Assembly (NCBI GenBank): GCA_029624765.1
Contig: JARSSO010000059.1
Span: 1 to 64,000 of the forward strand
From: Candidatus Contendibacter sp.
GTDB lineage: Bacteria > Pseudomonadota > Gammaproteobacteria > Competibacterales > Competibacteraceae
Length of the DNA: 64,000 bases
Reading direction: 5' to 3'
The notes under the pieces were generated by a model. It was not told where the DNA came from. It made no database searches and worked only from the letters and a program-made list of their open reading frames with translations. The position numbers and the translations under genes were made by a program. Below are positions 33,001-41,913 of this stretch, piece by piece; position 1 is the stretch's first letter; each line of letters starts with the position of its first letter.

Positions 33001-33007
33001 GGTAGGG

Positions 33008-33388
33008 TCAGCGGTTGTACCAGCCGTTGTACCAGCCCCCGCCGTTGTACCAGGGCCGGTTCTGCCACGGTCGGTCGTACCAGTCGTAGTCGCGCCAGCG
33101 TGGACGGTTGTACCAGCGCGGTCGGTTGTACCAGTTCCACGGGCCTTCGACCCACCCGCCCCAGCCGCGACCGGAGTTGTACCAAACGCCAGCGCCGCCG
33201 CCTGGGCCGCCGCTCCATGCCTTGGCTTCCAATCCGGGAACCAGCGCCCCGCCCAGCAAGGCGCCACCGATGACCGCCTTCGACCATTTGCCCAAGCTCA
33301 GCAAAAACGTCCGCCGGTCGCGTACTTCAATATCCGCGGCCGCCAAGTCGCCGGGCAAGGCTTCGGGTTCGGATTGTTTGTCGCTCAT
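33008..33388 (-). CDS. Tat-signal WYN-repeat protein, candidate RiPP-like precursor
   Basis: 126 residues. An acidic N-terminus (1-23) is followed by a twin-arginine-like signal: DRRTFLL (24-30), a hydrophobic run (38-50) and EAKAW (54-58), suggesting cleavage after AKA. The remainder (58-126) is built from Trp, Tyr, Asn, Gly, Pro and Arg: WYN occurs at 69, 86, 92, 113, 119 and 123, with WYD at 103 and WQN at 108. Aromatic-x-Asn/Asp triplets are the sites that radical-SAM enzymes crosslink in three-residue cyclophane peptides. It is adjacent to the SPASM-like gene. No radical-SAM gene lies in the window. An unmodified structural repeat protein is the alternative. Confidence 0.6.
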   Translation of the reverse strand: MSDKQSEPEALPGDLAAADIEVRDRRTFLLSLGKWSKAVIGGALLGGALVPGLEAKAWSGGPGGGAGVWYNSGRGWGGWVEGPWNWYNRPRWYNRPRWRDYDWYDRPWQNRPWYNGGGWYNGWYNR

Positions 33389-33502
33389 GAAACCACCCTA
33401 CCGTATCGGCTGTTCTGTCTTGCCGGCCATCCTGGCATAAACTTTCTGAATTGCCGCTGAATACTGAATGTTCCCACGGACAACCACCTTCGGTCCCATC
33501 CC

Positions 33503-35833
33503 ATGTATAACCACCGCCCGCGCCTGTTATCCAGCCTGTTTCTTGCTCTGTCCCTGCTCGTCCTGGCCGGTTCGCCGGTCGCCGGCGCCGCCGACGCCGC
33601 GTCGGGCGGCCGCCCCCGCGTCGGCCTGGTGCTGGGCGGCGGTGGCGCGCGCGGCATCGCCCATGTCGGCGTACTGAAGATGCTGGAGGAATTGCGCGTG
33701 CCGGTCGACTGCGTCGCCGGCACCAGCATGGGGTCGATCATCGGCGGGTTGTACGCATCCGGCATGACGCCCGAACAGATGAGCGAGGCCGTGCAACGGA
33801 TCGACTGGCCGGCGGCGTTCACCGATGGTCCGCCGCGCGCCGATCTGCCGTTTCGCACCAAGCAGGAGCAGCGCGTTCTCCTGACCGACAAGGGAGTCGG
33901 CGTCAAGGATGGCCAGGTGCGGTTACCCAAAGGTCTGTTACAGGGGCAGAACTTGTTGTTGCTGTTGCAGGAACTGTCATTGCCGGCCGCTCAGGTTCGC
34001 GACTTCGACAAACTGAGGGTTCCCTACCGGGCCGTGGCGACCGACCTGGCCACCGGCAAGCCGGTGGTGTTGAAATCGGGCGTGCTGGCCAAGGCCATGC
34101 GCGCCAGCATGTCCATCCCCAGCGCGCTGACGCCGGTCGAACTGGATGGCAAGCTGCTGGTGGATGGCGGCGTGTCGGACAATGTACCGGTGGACGTGGC
34201 CCGGCAGCTCTGCCGTCCGGACGTCGTCATCGCCGTGGACGTGGGCGCCCCGCTGGCGCCCGCCAGCGAGCTGAATTCGGTGTTGTCCATCACCGAGCAG
34301 CTCACCACCATCCTGACCGTGCGCAACGCCCAGGAACAGATCAAGACCCTGGGGCGCAAGGACATTCTGATCACCCCGGACTTGAAGGACATTTCCAGCG
34401 TCGACTTCGACCGTTCCCAGGAGGCGGTCGGGGTCGGTTATGCCGCCGCTCAGGACAAGCGCGGCGAGCTGAGCCGGTTGTCGATAGCGCCGGCTGCTTA
34501 TCAAGCCTATCTGGCCGCGCGGCCGGAATTGCCCGGAACCGACCAGCCCGTCATCGACTTCATCCGGATCAAGAACAATACCCGACTGTCCAACCAGGTC
34601 ATTGAGGAGCAACTGCGGATCAAGCCGGGCGAGCGGCTCGATCCGCAAAAACTCAAGCGCAATCTCAACATCATTTACGGCATGGGTGATTTCCAGCAGG
34701 TCGACTACTCGCTGGTCGAGGAAGACGGTAAAACCGGGCTGATCGTCGAGGCCGCGCAACAGGACATCGGCACCAACACCCTCAATTTCGGACTTTTCCT
34801 CGGCGCCAACATGAAAGGGGATTCTCTGTTCAACGCCAGCGCCGCCTACACCATGACGCAACTCAATTCCCTGGGCGGGGAATGGCGCAATTTCATCCAG
34901 ATCGGCGGCAACATCGATCTGGAGACCGATTTTTACCAGCCCCTCAACGCGGCCCAGGAATATTTCATCGATCCCTATCTGAGTTACGAGCAGTACGACC
35001 TCGACATTCAAGGCGGTTTCCAGGCGCAAAGCGCCAGCAACCGGTTCCGGGTGCGTCAGTTTCAGGCGGGCGTGGAAGTGGGGCGCAACCTGAAACACTG
35101 GGGGCGACTGTCATTGGGATTGCATTACAAGACCGGCAGCAACGATCTACGCATTGGCCAATCGTATTCCTTCCCCGAAGACTACTCGATCTGTCGCAAG
35201 GCCCCGGTTTCGGAGCAAAGTCACGATGTCCGGCTCCTCTGTTCCGAGGGCGATTTCAACGACAGCGGTTACTCGATCCGCTGGGCGGCGGACACGCTCG
35301 ACAGTCTCAACTTCCCGACCTCGGGCTATCTCGCCAGTCTCCGCTACCAAAGCGCGCTGACCGCGCTGGGCGCCGATCAGGATATCCAAATCCTCAGCCT
35401 GGATGCCCTCAAACCCTACACCTGGGGCAAGTCCACCCTCATCCCGCGCGTCCGGCTGGCTGGAACGCTCTCGGGGGATCCCGGCCCCCAGAATCTGTTC
35501 GTGCTGGGCGGTTTCCTGAACCTGTCGGGTTATCAGTCCGGCCAAATATCCGGCGAATACATCGCCTTGGGGGAACTGATCTACATGTACCGCCTGGACA
35601 ACGCCTCGGCCGCGTTCACCATTCCGTTCTATGCTGGCGGTTCGCTGGAGTTTGGCGGAGCCTGGAACGATCTCGACGACGTGACCTTCGATTCGCTGAT
35701 CCCGGCCGGCAGCCTGTTCCTGGGCGCCGATACTCCTCTGGGGCCGCTCTACCTGGGCGTTGGAATCGCCGAAAACAGAGCGGCCGACGATACCAACGCC
35801 TCGCTGTACCTGATGCTGGGCAAGCTGTTCTGA
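33503..35833 (+). CDS. Patatin-like phospholipase with outer-membrane barrel (PlpD / type Vd)
   Basis: 776 residues. Signal peptide (1-30), then a patatin domain (about 37-310) with oxyanion loop LGGGGARGIAHVG, nucleophile GTSMGS and catalytic Asp in DGGVSDN. A POTRA-like segment follows (about 345-415, FIRIKNNTRLSNQVIEEQL), then a C-terminal 16-strand-type beta-barrel ending YLMLGKLF with a terminal aromatic. This is the layout of the self-secreting PlpD family (type Vd secretion), which exposes a phospholipase at the surface. Divergent from the WYN-repeat gene, with 114 bases between them. Confidence 0.9.
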   Translation: MYNHRPRLLSSLFLALSLLVLAGSPVAGAADAASGGRPRVGLVLGGGGARGIAHVGVLKMLEELRVPVDCVAGTSMGSIIGGLYASGMTPEQMSEAVQRIDWPAAFTDGPPRADLPFRTKQEQRVLLTDKGVGVKDGQVRLPKGLLQGQNLLLLLQELSLPAAQVRDFDKLRVPYRAVATDLATGKPVVLKSGVLAKAMRASMSIPSALTPVELDGKLLVDGGVSDNVPVDVARQLCRPDVVIAVDVGAPLAPASELNSVLSITEQLTTILTVRNAQEQIKTLGRKDILITPDLKDISSVDFDRSQEAVGVGYAAAQDKRGELSRLSIAPAAYQAYLAARPELPGTDQPVIDFIRIKNNTRLSNQVIEEQLRIKPGERLDPQKLKRNLNIIYGMGDFQQVDYSLVEEDGKTGLIVEAAQQDIGTNTLNFGLFLGANMKGDSLFNASAAYTMTQLNSLGGEWRNFIQIGGNIDLETDFYQPLNAAQEYFIDPYLSYEQYDLDIQGGFQAQSASNRFRVRQFQAGVEVGRNLKHWGRLSLGLHYKTGSNDLRIGQSYSFPEDYSICRKAPVSEQSHDVRLLCSEGDFNDSGYSIRWAADTLDSLNFPTSGYLASLRYQSALTALGADQDIQILSLDALKPYTWGKSTLIPRVRLAGTLSGDPGPQNLFVLGGFLNLSGYQSGQISGEYIALGELIYMYRLDNASAAFTIPFYAGGSLEFGGAWNDLDDVTFDSLIPAGSLFLGADTPLGPLYLGVGIAENRAADDTNASLYLMLGKLF

Positions 35834-36406
35834 ATGGCGCGGCTGATCCTGTTCAACAAGCCTTATGGCGTGCTCAGCCAGTTCACCGACGTCGGCGGCC
35901 GGCCGACGCTGGCGGCGTATCTCGCCATTCCCGGCGTGTACGTCGCCGGTCGACTGGACCGGGATAGCGAGGGTCTGCTGGCGCTGACCGACGACGGCAG
36001 GTTGCAGGCCCGTCTCAGTCACCCGCGCCACCGGCGACCCAAGACCTACTGGGCGCAGGTGGAGGGTATTCCCGACTCGGCGGACCTGGAGCGGTTGCGC
36101 CAGGGCGTTGCGCTGAACGATGGCCTCACCCTGCCCGCCATCGTCCGGCGCATCGCGGAACCGGCCGGTCTGTGGCCGCGCGATCCGCCGATTCGGTATC
36201 GGGCGGCGATTCCCACCGCCTGGCTGGAACTCACCTTGCGCGAGGGCCGCAACCGCCAGGTTCGGCGGATGACCGCCGCCGTCGGCCATCCGACCCTGCG
36301 CCTGATCCGCTGCCGGATCGGCGACTGGACGCTGGCGGGGCTGGCGCCCGGCCAGTGGCGGGAATTGGCCATCACCCCACCTCGATATATTACGGAGGCG
36401 GTGTGA
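35834..36406 (+). CDS. rluE: 23S rRNA pseudouridine synthase (RluE type)
   Basis: 190 residues of the RsuA/RluE group: LFNKPYGVLSQF, catalytic loop GRLDRDSEGLL and EGRNRQVRRM are diagnostic. No S4 domain precedes the catalytic part, as in RluE (modifies 23S U2457 in E. coli). The ATG directly follows the stop of the patatin gene (TGAATG), so the two are coupled despite unrelated roles. Confidence 0.9.
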   Translation: MARLILFNKPYGVLSQFTDVGGRPTLAAYLAIPGVYVAGRLDRDSEGLLALTDDGRLQARLSHPRHRRPKTYWAQVEGIPDSADLERLRQGVALNDGLTLPAIVRRIAEPAGLWPRDPPIRYRAAIPTAWLELTLREGRNRQVRRMTAAVGHPTLRLIRCRIGDWTLAGLAPGQWRELAITPPRYITEAV

Positions 36407-36481
36407 CTTGCCCGGCGAGAGAATCACGGGCGTCAAAATATTCCCGGATTGCGGGAACAGGTTTGGCATTGTCTTGGTTTG

Positions 36482-37432
36482 TCAATCCTTCCCAAGATCG
36501 TCCGTTCGCTGGCCATCGAGGCTCAGCATCGCCACCGCCACCCCGCCCAGGACGACCGCGAACCACAGCGTCGCGATCCGACACAGCAAGGTGATGGCGA
36601 CCGCCACCGCGCCGTCCGCACCGAAGGCGACCAGAAGCCCCCCCATCACCGCCTCGGTTCCCCCCAGGCCGCCGGGCAGAAACGACAGGGCTCCGGCCAG
36701 CACCGCGATGGCGTAGATGCCGATGCCGGCCGCGAGGCTAAGTTCGACGCCGATGGCGCGAGCGATCAGATACAAGGAGAATCCCTCCAGCCCCCAGGAC
36801 AGCACGCCCAGCCCCAGCCCGAACAGAAAGTAGCCCGGTCGCAGCAGCACCGCCGCCGCATCGAGCAAGCGCGCCAGCCGGTCGAGCGGATGACCGTAAC
36901 GATGGCCGTTCCCCCAGCCCCGCAACCGGTCGGGCAACCAGGGACGGGTTACCAGCCAGCCCAGCATCAGCACCGACGCCCAGGCTATCGCCACCAGCCA
37001 GGCGTAATCGGGTCGGACCAGCAGAATCAGCAACGCCAACAGGCTCATCGCCAGCACGTCCAGCAGCCGCTCCGCGAACAGCGCCGCCAGGCTCTGGGCA
37101 TAGCTCACGCCGTGCCCGCGCAGATAGAGCGACCGCACCGCCTCGCCGGCCTTGCCGGGCGTCACGGTCAGGGTAAAGCCCGCCAGGTAATAGAGAAAAT
37201 GCCGCCGCCACGGCAGAACATGGCCGAACGCGGCGATATAGCCCCGCCACCGCCAGAATCGGAGCAGGTAGTTCAACAGCGACAACGCGAAAATCGCCGT
37301 CAGCACCGGCGAGCCGACCCGACGCAGCGCCGCCAGCACCGCCGCGCGGTCGGCCAGCAGTACGAAGGCGAGATACAGCAGGGCGGCCAGGCCGATGCTG
37401 AGGGTCAGGGCGCGGCGATGACGGGGAGACAT
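36482..37432 (-). CDS. Flippase-like (LPG synthase TM-type, UPF0104) membrane protein
   Basis: 316 residues with about eight hydrophobic helices. LLNYLLRFWRWRGYI, TPGKAGEAVRSLYL and LPGGLGGTEAVM are the conserved loops of the UPF0104 / lysylphosphatidylglycerol-synthase transmembrane family. Members are linked to lipid or glycolipid translocation. The start at 37432 avoids overlap with the MFS gene; upstream frame extension to 37495 is a shadow. No cognate synthase is adjacent. Confidence 0.82.
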   Translation of the reverse strand: MSPRHRRALTLSIGLAALLYLAFVLLADRAAVLAALRRVGSPVLTAIFALSLLNYLLRFWRWRGYIAAFGHVLPWRRHFLYYLAGFTLTVTPGKAGEAVRSLYLRGHGVSYAQSLAALFAERLLDVLAMSLLALLILLVRPDYAWLVAIAWASVLMLGWLVTRPWLPDRLRGWGNGHRYGHPLDRLARLLDAAAVLLRPGYFLFGLGLGVLSWGLEGFSLYLIARAIGVELSLAAGIGIYAIAVLAGALSFLPGGLGGTEAVMGGLLVAFGADGAVAVAITLLCRIATLWFAVVLGGVAVAMLSLDGQRTDDLGKD

Positions 37433-37454
37433 GGAAGCACCGTTGGCCGGGATT

Positions 37455-38594
37455 TCAGCCCGTTCCGTCGCCGACCAGGGTGCGGTGCGCGCCATAGGCC
37501 AGCAATCCGCAACCGGCGATGACCGTCGCCATGGGCAGCGCCGAACCGTGGCCGATCAGCCCGACCAGGGTACTCGAAACCGTGGCGACGCCGAAATGCA
37601 GGGCGCCGATCAGGGCGGAGGCGCTGCCGGCCCGCATCCCCTGACGGGCCAGGGCGTTGGCCATGGCGTTCGGCGCGGTGAAACCGAGGCTGACACTGTA
37701 GCCGAACAGCGGGACCAACAACATGGGCAATCCTCCCCAGCCGCTGGCGGCGACCGCCAGCAGCCCCAGCCCCAGCAGCGCCGTCGAACGGTTCGCCCGC
37801 CGCAGGATCGCGTCGGCCGAACGGTGCAGCAACAGCCGGCGATTGATCTGGGAACTGGCGATCAAGCCCAGCGCGTTGAGGCCGAACAGCCAGCCAAAGT
37901 TTTGCGCCGGTACGCCGTACACCTCGATGAACACATGTGGGGAACCGGTGATGTAGGCGAACATGCCGGCATGGGCCAGTCCGCCGCTCAGGACGTAGCC
38001 CATGAAGCGTCCGTCGCGCATCAGGTCAAGGTAAACCCGCAGCGCCGCGCCCACGCTGGCGCTGGCGACGGTGTCCGCCGGGCGGGTTTCCGGCAGGCAA
38101 CGCCAGGCGGCGACCAGGCAAGTCAGTCCAAACAGCGCCAGCACCGCGAAAATCACGCGCCAGCCCGCCAGTGTCAAAATCCAGCCGCCGGCCAGCGGCG
38201 CCAGAATCGGCGCCAGCCCCATCACCAGCATCAGCAGGGAGAACACCCGCGCCGAGGTATGCGCGTCGAAACAGTCGCGCACCACCGCGCGGGCGATCAC
38301 CAACCCGGCGCAGCCGCCCACCGCCTGGGCGAAGCGCAGCGCCGTCAGCGTGACGATGTCGGAGGCGAGCGCGCAGCCGACGGAGGCGATGGTGTACAGC
38401 ATCAGCCCGGCATACAGCGGCGGCTTGCGTCCGTAGCGGTCGGCCAGTGGACCGTGAACTGCTTGCCCCAGCGCCAGGCCGATGAAAAAGCTGGCCAAGG
38501 TGTATTGCGCCGCTGCGGTTTCCACGCCGAACTCGGCGGCGATGGTTGGCAGGCCGGGCAGATACATGTCGATGGACATGGGCGCGAACGCCAT
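37455..38594 (-). CDS. Bcr/CflA-family multidrug MFS transporter
   Basis: 379 residues from the first ATG, with eleven to twelve helices. SIDMYLPGLPTIAAEF, HGPLADRYGRKPPLYAG and SPHVFIEVYGV are Bcr/CflA signatures; this group exports bicyclomycin, chloramphenicol and related compounds. The ATG at 38594 falls inside the first helix. The frame stays open upstream without ATG, GTG or TTG, and a CTG at 38639-38637 has GGAG six bases before it and would restore the missing part of the helix (product starting THPPLSWLLVLGAL after the initiator). The true start may therefore be 38639. Confidence 0.85.
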   Translation of the reverse strand: MAFAPMSIDMYLPGLPTIAAEFGVETAAAQYTLASFFIGLALGQAVHGPLADRYGRKPPLYAGLMLYTIASVGCALASDIVTLTALRFAQAVGGCAGLVIARAVVRDCFDAHTSARVFSLLMLVMGLAPILAPLAGGWILTLAGWRVIFAVLALFGLTCLVAAWRCLPETRPADTVASASVGAALRVYLDLMRDGRFMGYVLSGGLAHAGMFAYITGSPHVFIEVYGVPAQNFGWLFGLNALGLIASSQINRRLLLHRSADAILRRANRSTALLGLGLLAVAASGWGGLPMLLVPLFGYSVSLGFTAPNAMANALARQGMRAGSASALIGALHFGVATVSSTLVGLIGHGSALPMATVIAGCGLLAYGAHRTLVGDGTG

Positions 38595-38679
38595 CAGCGC
38601 GCCGAGAACCAGCAGCCAGGACAGGGGTGGATGAGTCAGGGAAAACTCCAGAAGGGGCGATGACGCAAGTGGGGTTCGG

Positions 38680-39003
38680 TCAAAGGCGCCCGCCCGGCAG
38701 CAGGGTGGTCAGGGCGGCGCGGATCGCCTCCGTTTCCGCCTCGTCCAACTGGCGCATCAGCTTGCCGATGTATTGCAACTGGCGCTTGCGCCCGCCGCGT
38801 TGCGCAATGCCTTGCGCCACCCGCACCGCCGCGAACAATTCGTCCGGCAGCGGGACGCGACGCAATTGCGCCGGAGTGAGGCTGACCACGCGCTCGCCCA
38901 GCTCCCGCAATGCGGTGGCCTCCCGCTTGCGCTGGCTTTTGCTGGGCGGTGGGAGCGTTGCCGGATCGTGGCGGTCTTCGTCGTCCCGATCCTCGTCACG
39001 CAT
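38680..39003 (-). CDS. darP: DarP/YjgA-like ribosome-associated protein, short form
   Basis: 107 residues. PSKSQRKREATALRELGERVV and RKRQLQYIGKLMRQLD match the N-terminal half of DarP (YjgA), a late 50S-assembly factor. E. coli DarP is about 183 residues; the C-terminal half is missing here and does not continue in another frame before the MFS gene. Either this lineage uses a short form or the gene is truncated. It overlaps the transglycosylase gene by 8 bases. Confidence 0.75.
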   Translation of the reverse strand: MRDEDRDDEDRHDPATLPPPSKSQRKREATALRELGERVVSLTPAQLRRVPLPDELFAAVRVAQGIAQRGGRKRQLQYIGKLMRQLDEAETEAIRAALTTLLPGGRL

Positions 39004-39727
39004 GGCGGGATGCCCCGGCGGGTGAAAAGAGGGGGTATCCGGCGATCAGGCGCGGCTCGCAGCGGCTCAGTTGCGCGCGGTAGCGGTCGGCCTGCTGGCG
39101 CACCCGCCGCGCTCGCTGCACCAACCAGGGTTTTTGCTGGTAAGTCCCCTTGGCGAATCCCTCCTGCCCCTCGTGATAGGCCAGATACTGGTTGTAGGCG
39201 TCGCTCTTGGGAATCCGGTTGCGCTGGGCGGTTTCGTTGACGTACCAGCCGATGAAGTCGACCGCGTCGCCGAACTCGTCGCGGTCGGCGCCCCGGTTGC
39301 CGGTGGCGGCGATGTAGCGTTCCCAGGTGCCGTCCAGCGCCTGGCTGTAGCCATAGGCGGACGAGGGGCGCGAACCGGGAATGAAACCGAGATACCAGCG
39401 GCGCGGGGGCTGGGCGTCGGCTTGGAAGGCCGATTCCTGGTGCATGATCGCCAGCAGCACCGGCAGCGGCACGCCCCAGCGTTGGCTGGCGGCCTTGGCG
39501 GCGGGCAGCCAGTCGCCGTATTCGGCGAAAATGGCGCAGGCGTCGTTGACGTTGCGCGGTGGCGCGGTGGCGCAGGAGGCGAGCAACAGCAGGCCACCGC
39601 CCAGCAACCCGATCCAGCCGGGCCAGTGGCGATTCCAGGTTTGCGCCAGCTCCGGCCATGGCCGGCCAACGAGCCAGGGAGACCGGGCGCGCGGCGCGGA
39701 ACGCGGTTGGATCGAGTCTTGGTTCAT
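38996..39727 (-). CDS. Lytic transglycosylase-like lipoprotein
   Basis: 243 residues. After a basic N-terminus and hydrophobic segment the sequence LLLLASC (about 46-52) is a lipobox, then an SLT-like domain with the catalytic glutamate in AIMHQESAF and the conserved GYSQALDGTWERY and YHEG. It would cleave peptidoglycan at the outer or inner membrane. The ATG overlaps the lnt stop (ATGA), fitting because Lnt acylates lipoproteins. The N-terminal 30 residues before the signal are unusually long for a lipoprotein. Confidence 0.82.
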   Translation of the reverse strand: MNQDSIQPRSAPRARSPWLVGRPWPELAQTWNRHWPGWIGLLGGGLLLLASCATAPPRNVNDACAIFAEYGDWLPAAKAASQRWGVPLPVLLAIMHQESAFQADAQPPRRWYLGFIPGSRPSSAYGYSQALDGTWERYIAATGNRGADRDEFGDAVDFIGWYVNETAQRNRIPKSDAYNQYLAYHEGQEGFAKGTYQQKPWLVQRARRVRQQADRYRAQLSRCEPRLIAGYPLFSPAGASRHA

Positions 39728-41244
39728 GCCGTGGTCGTTTGGGCGCGTCGGCCCAGGAACAATCCCAGGATGAGCAACCCTATCACCATCGCCACCGCCG
39801 GCCAATCCCCGAACCGGGCATAGGGCGTCGACCCGCGCAAGGGCTGGACCGCGCCGCGAATCACTTCGGCCTGAAACTGCGGGCCGCGCGTTTGAATCCG
39901 GCCGCGTTCGTCGACAATCGCCGAGACACCGGTGTTGGTGGCCCGGGCCAGGTAGCGAGCTACTTCCATGGCGCGCATTCGGGCGATCTGCAAATGCTGA
40001 TGCGGGGCGGCGGAATCCTTGAACCAGGCGTCGTTGCTGAGGTTGATCAGCCAGGTGGCGTCGGGCAACGCCCGCCGGATTTCTTCGCCGAACACCGCCT
40101 CGAAGCAGATGGACAGTCCGACCGGCTGGCCGCCGGCGCGAAACAGCGGTTGCTCCCGGCCGCCCGGCGTGAAATCGGCCATCGGGATGTCGACCCAGTC
40201 GCGGAAGAACAGGAAAAATCCACGCAGGGGCAAATATTCGCCAAACGGCAACAACCGGCGCTTGTGGTACAGCCCCGGCGAGCGGCCGAGGCCGATGATG
40301 CTGTTGTGAAAAACGCCGGTTTCCCGCGATCCGGTCGGAATGCCGGTGACATAATCCACTCCCGCCTGCCGGGCCGCCCCGGCCAGCGCGGCGACGAAGG
40401 GACGCACCTCGTCCAGCAAGGCCGGGATCGCGGTCTCCGGCCAGACGATCACCGCGCTCCGGTTCTGCTCGGGCAGGCTCAACTGGACGTAGCGGGTCAG
40501 GGTCTCGTCCAGGACGTCCGGGTCCCACTTGCGGTCCTGGGTGACGTTGCCTTGCACGATGGCCACCCGCAGCGGCGCTCCCGCCGGTTCGACCCAATCG
40601 ACCCGCCCCAGCCCCCACGCCCCCAGCCACAAGGCTGCCAGCAGTCCGAGCCCGCCCAGTCGCGCCCGCCAATCCCCGCGACCGAACAGGGTCCGAAGCA
40701 GACCGGAACTCAACAGCACCGCCCAGCCGACCCCGAACACGCCCGCGTAAGGTGCGAGTTGACCGAGTGGCGCATCAATCTGGCTGTAACCGATGGCCAG
40801 CCAGGGAAAGCCGCTGAGCAGCCAGCTTCGCACCCAGTCCAGCAGGGTCCACAGCGCCGGAAAGACCAGCAGCCAGCGCGCTGGTCCCGGCGGCGGCCCC
40901 CAGCGGGCGATCAATCCGCCGAGCGCGGCCGGATACAGCGCCATCGCCAGCACCATGATGAACGTCGCCAAGGCGGCGAACGGCGCTGGAGCGTTGCCGT
41001 AATCGTGCAGGCTGATGAAGATCCAGGGGATGCCGAAACCGTACAGGCCCAATCCGAACAGCCCGCCGCGAATGGCAGCGCGGCGCGGCGTGGCGCCGTC
41101 CCAGCTCCACAACAGGACGGCTGGTAACAAAATCGCCAGCGGCCAGATGCCGAACGGCGCGAAAGCGAGCGGCAGAAGGGCACCGGCGGCGAAGGCCAGC
41201 GGATCGGCGACCAGGGGATGGCGAGTACGGAGTGGAGGAAGCAC
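39724..41244 (-). CDS. lnt: Apolipoprotein N-acyltransferase
   Basis: 506 residues. Inner-membrane enzyme adding the third acyl chain to lipoproteins. An N-terminal block of membrane helices is followed by a nitrilase domain with the catalytic triad in VWPETAIP (Glu), KRRLLPFGEYLPL (Lys) and ICFEAVF (Cys), and a final membrane helix. The first codon is GTG at 41244 without a clear ribosome-binding site. In most relatives lnt directly follows corC; here two extra genes separate them. Confidence 0.94.
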   Translation of the reverse strand: MLPPLRTRHPLVADPLAFAAGALLPLAFAPFGIWPLAILLPAVLLWSWDGATPRRAAIRGGLFGLGLYGFGIPWIFISLHDYGNAPAPFAALATFIMVLAMALYPAALGGLIARWGPPPGPARWLLVFPALWTLLDWVRSWLLSGFPWLAIGYSQIDAPLGQLAPYAGVFGVGWAVLLSSGLLRTLFGRGDWRARLGGLGLLAALWLGAWGLGRVDWVEPAGAPLRVAIVQGNVTQDRKWDPDVLDETLTRYVQLSLPEQNRSAVIVWPETAIPALLDEVRPFVAALAGAARQAGVDYVTGIPTGSRETGVFHNSIIGLGRSPGLYHKRRLLPFGEYLPLRGFFLFFRDWVDIPMADFTPGGREQPLFRAGGQPVGLSICFEAVFGEEIRRALPDATWLINLSNDAWFKDSAAPHQHLQIARMRAMEVARYLARATNTGVSAIVDERGRIQTRGPQFQAEVIRGAVQPLRGSTPYARFGDWPAVAMVIGLLILGLFLGRRAQTTTA

Positions 41245-41250
41245 GCAAGT

Positions 41251-41817
41251 TCAGTCGAGGCTGCTGTAAAGCTCGTCGATGGCCAACACGAAATTTACCG
41301 ATTGCAACTCCAGCACGCCGCCGATAAACACGGAAGCCTGCCACTGGTCCTCGCGTCGATAAACCTCGACATGCTTCGCTTCCTGCGAAACCAGCACGTA
41401 TTCTTCCAAACTGGCGATCCGTTGATAGGCCAGGCGCTTCTCATGACGATCCCTGCGGGACGTGGAGCTGGACAGAACCTCGATGATGAGCTTGGGGTTT
41501 TGGCACAGCACGCCGTCGTTTTCCTGGGCGTCACAACTGACTACCACATCAGGATAAAAGACATTCTCGGCGGCTTGAACCTTCAGATCGGAGGCGAACA
41601 CGCGGCAGGGGGTTCCCTGCAAATGAACGAACAGCCGCGCCGAAAGCGATACGATCAATCCGGCGTGGGCGACGGTGCCGCCCGTCATGGCGATGACTTC
41701 GCCGTTCAAAAGTTCGTGGCGGGCGCCTTGCTGATTCTCCCACTCGATGAAATCGGCGATGTTCCGATCCTTGGAGTACCGGGGTTTGACGACCACGTTC
41801 AAAATACCGTTCTCCAA
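41251..41817 (-). CDS. Uma2-family (DUF820) putative endonuclease
   Basis: 188 residues with the restriction-endonuclease-like core: DFIEWENQQGARHELLNGEV, FYPDVVVSCD (catalytic Asp) and PKLIIEVLSSST (Glu). The family is abundant in cyanobacteria and scattered in other genomes, often in many copies; its role is unresolved. It lies 6 bases before lnt and 96 bases after the HTH/zinc-ribbon gene, inside an otherwise conserved operon. Confidence 0.85.
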   Translation of the reverse strand: MENGILNVVVKPRYSKDRNIADFIEWENQQGARHELLNGEVIAMTGGTVAHAGLIVSLSARLFVHLQGTPCRVFASDLKVQAAENVFYPDVVVSCDAQENDGVLCQNPKLIIEVLSSSTSRRDRHEKRLAYQRIASLEEYVLVSQEAKHVEVYRREDQWQASVFIGGVLELQSVNFVLAIDELYSSLD

Positions 41818-41913
41818 AATGAGGGGGGCCAGGAACCCAGGGACATGCGGGCGTGAAAGAGGTTCGCTCGCCGTTGGGACGGACTTTGTCTTGGAATCAG
41901 CATCGCCGCGATC

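Noticed and set aside
32998..33267. N-terminal extension of the SPASM-like protein rich in Thr/Gly (TTGTTDRG-like repeats)
   Set aside because: This is the WYN-repeat gene read in another frame; the ATG at 33000, just after that gene's stop, is the sensible start.
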